Of a stretch of DNA of 18,899 nucleotides, positions 16,201-18,899 are shown piece after piece. The stretch covers positions 2,757 to 21,655 of the forward strand of contig NZ_DQDX01000223.1 of the NCBI RefSeq assembly GCF_003525665.1, written 5' to 3'. The DNA comes from Flavobacterium sp. (GTDB lineage Bacteria > Bacteroidota > Bacteroidia > Flavobacteriales > Flavobacteriaceae). Each line of letters begins with the position of its first letter. The first letter of the stretch is position 1. The notes beneath the pieces were generated by a model. It was not told the origin of the DNA, ran no database searches, and saw nothing but the letters and a program-made list of their open reading frames with translations. The position numbers were made by a program, and so were the translations under genes.

Positions 16201-16393
16201 ATAAGCCTGCCGTTCCGGTAAGATCAGCAGGATCAACAAATCGTTGATCATCTGATGCTTCTGCGCCCAGAACTGTACCGCCTGTAATCTCGGTGTAGGT
16301 TCCGCTAGATTGTGAAAAACTATAGGACACAACTTGAGAGCTGGCGCTAAAGGAAATCACAAAAAGCATGATTAATAATGTAATTTTTTTCAT
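10238..16393 (-). CDS. Very large T9SS-sorted modular secreted/surface protein
   Basis: A 2051-residue exported protein. Signal peptide 1-19 (MKKITLLIMLFVISFSASS). Then a beta domain with GFNFVFNGEVYDRFAVNNNG (73-92), fibronectin III-like domains at about 264-353, 516-605, 770-859 and 1042-1130, and MAM/jelly-roll-like modules at 354-513, 607-768 (close copies) and 860-1035 (divergent). A GEVED-type domain follows at 1136-1280 (GEVVDFTVNI), Ig-like domains at 1284-1438, a domain at 1552-1693 resembling those in secreted carbohydrate-active or nuclease proteins, and two PPC-like domains, each opening APAND.C (1697-1834, 1836-1966). The type A T9SS sorting domain is at 1978-2051 (FAFYPNPVNDVLNLSY, NLPSGTYLVKV). 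No catalytic domain is recognised, so adhesion or matrix function is likely. Composition is rich in Ala, Thr and Ser. Confidence 0.93.
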   Translation of the reverse strand: MKKITLLIMLFVISFSASSQVVSYSFSQSSGTYTEITGGTVLGAEASDDQRFVDPADLTGTAGLSTGVGFPIGFNFVFNGEVYDRFAVNNNGWISLGKSSLGANAVNINSTSNYTPLSSTATTVTNELVARISPLGRDLQGQVGSTLRFEVSGTSPNQVLTVQWKNYRKFTATGDSFNFQIKLYETTNVVQTLYGAFVSNTTSSTYQVGLRAAPAATAGNFVARASTTSWASTTAATAATGAVTMVNTNIPASGLTFTWTPPTCPSPVSLTTSNLTSTSATLTWGVPSIVPSAGYEYVYSTTNTVPTAAGTASATNSVALTGLTPATTYFVFIRSNCGSEFGVWTSLGSFVTQCVGVTDFIQNFDNTPTGIGVLPVCWSSAGSTGNVYNTTGSVAPMSPANRLYMNISATTTAFATLPPVSNLQAETHRLRFKAYATAAAKKLRVGYFTTPGDASTFVVIEEIDLPSTAATTATEFTVIPYLSAVPGVNNLVFSLVAGTATTVYIDDVKWEVNSSCVEPTALNVLSVTNGSAQLSWANGGAEPQWQVQYGLNGFTLGTGTIVSPVTTNPFTLTGLTANTTYQYFVRGECSGPEFSSWAGPFTFKTLCNGVTAFTENFDTWPTGINSLPDCWSRAGSSTTTYITTGSTAPMSPSNRLFLQATTANEAYAILPPVSNLQAATNRLRFKAYTTLSPRSLVVGYMTNSSDVSTFVALQTINVAGTAVANTQEYVVYPTGVPAGVSTLAIKNAVFTGATTTIYIDDVAWEAIPACANPSGVSSSAITSTSASIAWTGNPTDVSWEIEYGAPGFTVGTGTIVPAATNPFTLTGLASATTFQYYVRAICAGPITSTNSLPGTFTTLCAPFTPAYVQDFATFPALCWNRAEAGTIATGPTGTGLSAWANDGYLNVGATGSIKYNLFLGNRIGWMISPIFNLSAGGYEVKYDVGATVFGGTTAATMGSDDAVNFLMSTDGGVTWTSLELFNTANTPTNIGATKVYNLSTVTSPNVLFAFRADEGPVDDTQDYDFFIDNFKVNIPPVLAPVCASNIVASQPVGCGNFPLSISWNATPAANGYRINVGTTTGGTNIANNVDLGSALTYNLATPNIATTYYYTVIPYNTIGNATGCAEQSFLTAATGCYCTAAPTSVDGTGITNVQLGTTNFPNTVSTSPVYNNNTGTPVDLTTGELNNLQISFNTSIYDYNTVVWIDLNNDFNFDSTEIVFSGISSATSPNVQNASFTLASTAPLGSRRMRIVSTDAVQTPANPCYSGSFGEVVDFTVNIIAPPACPAPTGNATQTFCGSPTVANLVAVGATGATIKWYDAATLGTELPSTTALVSGTTYYASQTIGTCESSTRLAVAVTVTATAATPTGAASQTFCNTDNDDLADLVVTGTNLVWYDAATGGNVLPTTTLLTATTYYVASVNGTCESSRLAITTTLDCSPAPCLTSTNGQWPTSTFNPAANCDGYAVQQITTCGFASEYSVVTVASGQTYTFASSIATDIITLSTDAGVTSVATGTGSLTWVSTVSGNVRFYTHTAGCGAQSTCRIRTVTCGVISTDSPDYANLQFPATLTFAQGGSGVVYGQIYEGGLTDVAPNITGQAAGITAWVGISPVGSNTNPNTWTNWVPATWNSGHISNNDEYQATIGATLLPGTYYYATRFRLNSGAYVYGGIDSSNNGNFWNGTAYNSGVLTVTPPPAPANDNCSGALAVTVNPSLTCTAVTAGTLVGATASTTDAAACSGTEDDDVWFSFVATATSHQISLTNIAGSTTDLFHSLWTGADCATLALVPGTCSDPESSTPAGLTIGQTYYIRVYSYTATAGQTSTFNVCIGTLPAAPANDACSTAFVVGAIPYTNTQDATAATNNAGFITACSSNAMNDGVWYSVVGNGNDIVINITGVTGWDPQVGVYTGSCGTFTCVGTVDAGGTSGSETYTIAASTVGTTYYINVGHFSGSTNSPEGPFTIGVTQNLATDSFDDANFAFYPNPVNDVLNLSYTENITKVQVINLLGQEVRTNSMDATLAQVDMSNLPSGTYLVKVTANDKVKTIKVIKQ
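13814..15334 (-). repeat. Tandem duplicated module (jelly-roll plus Fn3) in the large protein gene
   Basis: Two units of about 760 bp lie head to tail, residues 354-606 (14576-15334) and 607-860 (13814-14575). Shared landmarks are C.GVT.F..NFD..PTGI..LP, AGS, TGS.APMSP.NRL, LPPVSNLQA, RLRFKAY, YIDDV.WE and TNPFTLTGL. Parts are also nearly identical in DNA, for example around the VSNLQA codons, which implies a fairly recent duplication or gene conversion. Confidence 0.85.
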
Positions 16394-16421
16394 AAAAAAT
16401 GAAGTTTAAGTTAATAAGCGA

Positions 16422-16429
16422 TAAATATA
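16422..16429 (-). promoter_or_regulatory. Possible -7 element of the large T9SS protein gene
   Basis: TATATTTA on the minus strand differs from TAnnTTTG only in the last base and ends 28 bases before the ATG. It lies just after the fabV terminator, so the gene needs its own promoter in this short space. The match is imperfect. Confidence 0.35.
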
Positions 16430-16440
16430 TAAATTAATAA

Positions 16441-16470
16441 AAAAAACCCGCTAGAAAGCAGGTTTTTTTT
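16441..16470 (-). terminator. Rho-independent terminator of fabV
   Basis: Minus strand AACCTGC, a six-base loop, then GCGGGTT form a 7-bp stem with one G-U pair, flanked by A and T runs (at least seven T after the stem). It lies 65 bases after the fabV stop codon and separates fabV from the large secreted protein gene. Confidence 0.85.
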
Positions 16471-16534
16471 ATTAACATTTTGTTAATATACTTTATTTTC
16501 TTTGAAAAAAATTAACGAGTTTGAGTAGGATTTA

Positions 16535-17725
16535 CTAGTTAATACTTTCAATCATGACAAGCTCGTTTGTATCTGCATTATAGTCCACACCTTCAAATCC
16601 GAAACCAAAAAGATTCAAGAAATCTTGTTTGTATCCAGCTAAATCTCCTATTTGTGGTAAAGTTTCTGTTGTTGCTTCTGCCCAAAGTTTTGCAACTTGT
16701 TCTTGAACATCGGCACGCATTTCCCAGTCATCAATTCTAATTCTACCATTTTCATCTGTAGGAATTTCGCCTTCGCTGTAAAGTCTTTGGCTGTACAATC
16801 TTTGAATTTGTTCAATACAACCTTCATGAATTCCATCTGCTTTCATGATTTTATATAAAAGTGATATATATAAAGGTATAACCGGAATTGCAGAACTTGC
16901 TTGTGTAACCAATGCTTTGTTTACAGAAACATAAGCTTTTCCGTTTATGTCTTTTAAACTATCTGTAATTGTAAATGCTGTTGCTTCAAGATGATCTTTT
17001 GCTCTACCAATTGTTCCTTTTCTGTAAACGGCTTCTGTAACTGCTGGTCCAATATAAGAATAAGCAATAGTTGTTGCTCCATCTGCCAATAAATTTTCTG
17101 CTTTTAAGGCATCAATCCACATGGTCCAATCTTCGCCGCCCATAACTACAACTGTGTTATCAATGTCTTCTTGATTTGCTGGTTCTATAGAAACTTGAGT
17201 TACATTTCCTGTATGAAAATCAACTGTTTTGTTGGTGAAAGTTCCGCCAATTGGTTTTAATGTTGAACGGTGTAAAACTCCAGTTTCTGGATGCATACGA
17301 ACTGGCGATGCTAAACTGTAAATTATCAAATCAATCTGACCTAAATCAGCTTTAATCATATCGATAGTTTGCTGTTTTACTTCTTTAGAGTATGCGTCTC
17401 CATTGATACTTTTTGCATACAAGCCTGCTTTGTGCGCTTCATTTTCAAAAGCTGCAGAATTGTACCAACCTGGCGAAGCTGTTTTACCTTCTGTAGGTGG
17501 TTTTTCAAAGAAAACTCCAATTGTTGAAGCGTTGCAACCAAAAGCACTTGATATTCTTGATGCCAAACCAAAACCTGTTGATGCACCAATTACTAAAACA
17601 CGTTTAGCACCATCGATTGATCCTTTTGATTTAACGTAATCGATTTGATTTTTTACATTTTGTTCGCAACCTTTTGGATGTGCTGTCAAGCAAATAAAGC
17701 CTCGCATTCTTGGTTCTATAATCAT
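16535..17725 (-). CDS. fabV: Enoyl-ACP reductase FabV (trans-2-enoyl reductase)
   Basis: Reduces the trans-2 double bond of enoyl-ACP with NAD(P)H, the last step of each fatty-acid elongation cycle; cytoplasmic. Length is 396 residues, normal for FabV. Visible features are the N-terminal MIIEPRMRGFICLTAHPKGC, the nucleotide-binding GASTGFG at 47-53, the catalytic pair Y234 and K243 in a Y-x8-K arrangement (YRKGTIGRAK, longer than the classical SDR spacing), and the C-terminal GYKQDFLNLFGFGFEGVDY. FabV enzymes are often much less sensitive to triclosan than FabI. The ATG at 17725 gives the conserved N-terminus. It has its own promoter, whose -33 element reaches into the 3' end of recN, and its own terminator. 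Confidence 0.97.
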   Translation of the reverse strand: MIIEPRMRGFICLTAHPKGCEQNVKNQIDYVKSKGSIDGAKRVLVIGASTGFGLASRISSAFGCNASTIGVFFEKPPTEGKTASPGWYNSAAFENEAHKAGLYAKSINGDAYSKEVKQQTIDMIKADLGQIDLIIYSLASPVRMHPETGVLHRSTLKPIGGTFTNKTVDFHTGNVTQVSIEPANQEDIDNTVVVMGGEDWTMWIDALKAENLLADGATTIAYSYIGPAVTEAVYRKGTIGRAKDHLEATAFTITDSLKDINGKAYVSVNKALVTQASSAIPVIPLYISLLYKIMKADGIHEGCIEQIQRLYSQRLYSEGEIPTDENGRIRIDDWEMRADVQEQVAKLWAEATTETLPQIGDLAGYKQDFLNLFGFGFEGVDYNADTNELVMIESIN

Positions 17726-17771
17726 AACTTTGTATTTATTATGTTCTATTTATTTGTCTAATTTGTTTAAA

Positions 17772-17801
17772 CAAAGATAATTCTATTTTTTAGTTAAGCA
17801 A
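17772..17801 (-). promoter_or_regulatory. fabV promoter, TTG-N19-TATCTTTG
   Basis: On the minus strand a TTG (17801-17799) is followed after 19 bases by TATCTTTG (17779-17772), a full match to the Bacteroidota promoter TTG-N17-23-TAnnTTTG. Transcription would begin near 17766, leaving a leader of about 40 bases. The -33 element lies inside the last codons of recN. A 14-bp palindrome, TTTGTTTAAACAAA (17762-17775), covers the -7 end and the start site and could serve as an operator. Confidence 0.7.
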
Positions 17802-18899
17802 TTCCTTAGCATGATTTAAAGCCGAATCTGAAATGGTTGAACCCGATAACATTTGCGCAATTTCTATAACTCGCTCATCGTTAGACAGTAACTTCAATTC
17901 CGATTGCGTTTGATTTTCTTTAATTACTTTGTAGACTTTGAAGTGATCTTTTCCTTTTCCTGCAATTTGTGGCAAATGTGTGATAGCAAATACTTGCATA
18001 TTCTCACTCATTGTTTTCATGATTTCACCCATTTTATGAGCAATTTCACCTGAAACTCCTGTATCAATTTCGTCAAATATTATTGTTGGAAGTTTAGAAT
18101 ATTGCGATAAAACCGATTTAACAGCCAACATAATTCGCGACATTTCTCCACCAGATGCCACTTTTTTTAGCAAGCCAAAATCGGAACCTTTATTGGCAGA
18201 AAATAAAAACTGAATTTCGTCTTTTCCATTAGAATAAAATTCTTCTTTTAAAGTAAGTTGAATGTTAAATCTAGCATTTGCCATTCCTAATTGTTCGAGA
18301 ATTGCAGCTAATTTATCAGTTAAAACTGGAACAGCTTCTGCCCTATTTTTATGAATTCTAGAAGCAACTTCATTAAGCTGAACTTCAATTTCTTGAATTG
18401 ATTTTTCTATTGCTTCGATTTCTGATTCTAATGTAGCAACCGAAACAACTTTATTATCCAAATCATTTTGAATTTCTAACAATTCATCAACCGTATTTAC
18501 CTGATGCTTTTTCTGTAAATTGTAAATAAATTGTAACTTTTGGTTTAACAAATCTAACTCTTCTGGATTAGAAAAAAGATTTTGAGATAGTTGCGAGAGT
18601 TCTTTTTCTATATCATCAAATTCGATTAAAACACTAGAAATTCGTTCGAATAACTGATTGTATTCTGGTGAAAAACTAGCGATTTTTTGAAATGAAAGTT
18701 TAATTTCTTTAAGATTTTCTAAAACCCCAAGCTGCTCTTCATTTGCTAAAGCAAGCGATTTTACAAGATTTTCTTTTATAAATTCGACATTATTTAGCTT
18801 TTCATATTGCACTTCAAGATCTTCTTGTTCACCCGATTTTAGATTTGCCGAAAGTAATTCTTCTAATAAAAAAGTATTGTAATCTTGTTCTTTTAAAAC
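17790..18899 (-). CDS. recN: DNA repair protein RecN, C-terminal part (cut by the window edge)
   Basis: SMC-like ATPase of double-strand break repair. The frame is open to the right edge: before the GTG at 18812 it continues through QDYNTFLLEELLSANLKSGE, which is typical RecN, so that GTG is not the start. The 369 visible residues include coiled-coil arms (regular charged heptads over about 18300-18800), the ABC signature ASGGEMSRIMLAVKS, Walker B PTIIFDEIDTGVSG with the catalytic Glu, and the H-loop AITHLPQIAGKG. The Walker A part lies beyond the window. Full-length RecN is about 550 residues, so roughly a third is missing. It is followed by fabV in the same direction with 64 bp between them. 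Confidence 0.95.
   Translation of the reverse strand, partial: VLKEQDYNTFLLEELLSANLKSGEQEDLEVQYEKLNNVEFIKENLVKSLALANEEQLGVLENLKEIKLSFQKIASFSPEYNQLFERISSVLIEFDDIEKELSQLSQNLFSNPEELDLLNQKLQFIYNLQKKHQVNTVDELLEIQNDLDNKVVSVATLESEIEAIEKSIQEIEVQLNEVASRIHKNRAEAVPVLTDKLAAILEQLGMANARFNIQLTLKEEFYSNGKDEIQFLFSANKGSDFGLLKKVASGGEMSRIMLAVKSVLSQYSKLPTIIFDEIDTGVSGEIAHKMGEIMKTMSENMQVFAITHLPQIAGKGKDHFKVYKVIKENQTQSELKLLSNDERVIEIAQMLSGSTISDSALNHAKELLN

Noticed and set aside
16471..16487. Inverted repeat ATTAAC-N5-GTTAAT between fabV and the large gene as a second regulator box
   Set aside because: It lacks the 11-bp direct-repeat layout, sits upstream of the fabV terminator and is easily formed by chance in AT-rich sequence.
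16775..16804. Imperfect 15-bp tandem copy in fabV encoding QRLYS twice
   Set aside because: From memory, other FabV proteins have a similar-length stretch at this place, so it is probably not an insertion; the similarity is likely chance.
16648..17639. Open frames on other strands or frames within fabV
   Set aside because: They overlap a full, well-conserved gene and have no recognisable features of their own.
18810..18812. GTG as start of RecN
   Set aside because: The frame continues upstream to the window edge with clear RecN sequence, so the gene is cut by the edge rather than starting here.

Overview
The window comes from the chromosome of a member of Bacteroidota, most likely Flavobacterium or a close relative. 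The evidence is low GC, promoters of the TAnnTTTG type with no Shine-Dalgarno sequences, a large secreted protein with a type IX secretion (T9SS) C-terminal sorting domain, an RprX/RprY-like two-component pair, FabV as enoyl reductase, and intergenic repeat elements of flavobacterial style. I see no rRNA, tRNA, CRISPR array, phage or transposase gene. Most of the window is ordinary core chromosome with some accessory secreted proteins.

Left part, + strand (1-5807): a YggS/PLPBP pyridoxal-phosphate homeostasis protein whose gene carries a 15-bp repeat and 20-bp palindrome in frame; a DEDDh exonuclease / GIY-YIG nuclease fusion with a UvrC-like four-cysteine motif; miaA; a three-gene group of two lipoprotein-like proteins and a small outer-membrane barrel; and an acyl-ACP thioesterase. 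The exonuclease and miaA genes both start with TTG, and each start is directly preceded by a short 7-bp tandem repeat.

The convergent junction (5808-6060) contains no gene. It holds a hairpin repeat, a structured RNA-like element that resembles a recurring flavobacterial intergenic motif (possibly Flavo-1), and the terminator of the response regulator operon.

Right part, - strand (6061-18899), in transcription order: recN (partial, runs off the right edge), fabV with a good promoter, a terminator, a 2051-residue T9SS-sorted modular surface or secreted protein, a terminator, a glycosyltransferase 2 / dephospho-CoA kinase fusion with its own promoter, and a histidine kinase / response regulator pair. 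In front of the kinase is a 7-4-7 direct repeat with 11-bp period, which is the layout bound by OmpR/PhoB regulators and suggests autoregulation.

The strongest leads are the GT2-CoaE fusion, the putative response-regulator box, the structured RNA-like element at 5878-6026, the palindromic repeat inside yggS, and the heptamer repeats at the two TTG starts. I did not find a clear undescribed multi-gene system. The nearest candidate is the three-gene lipoprotein/lipoprotein/barrel group, whose function I cannot name.
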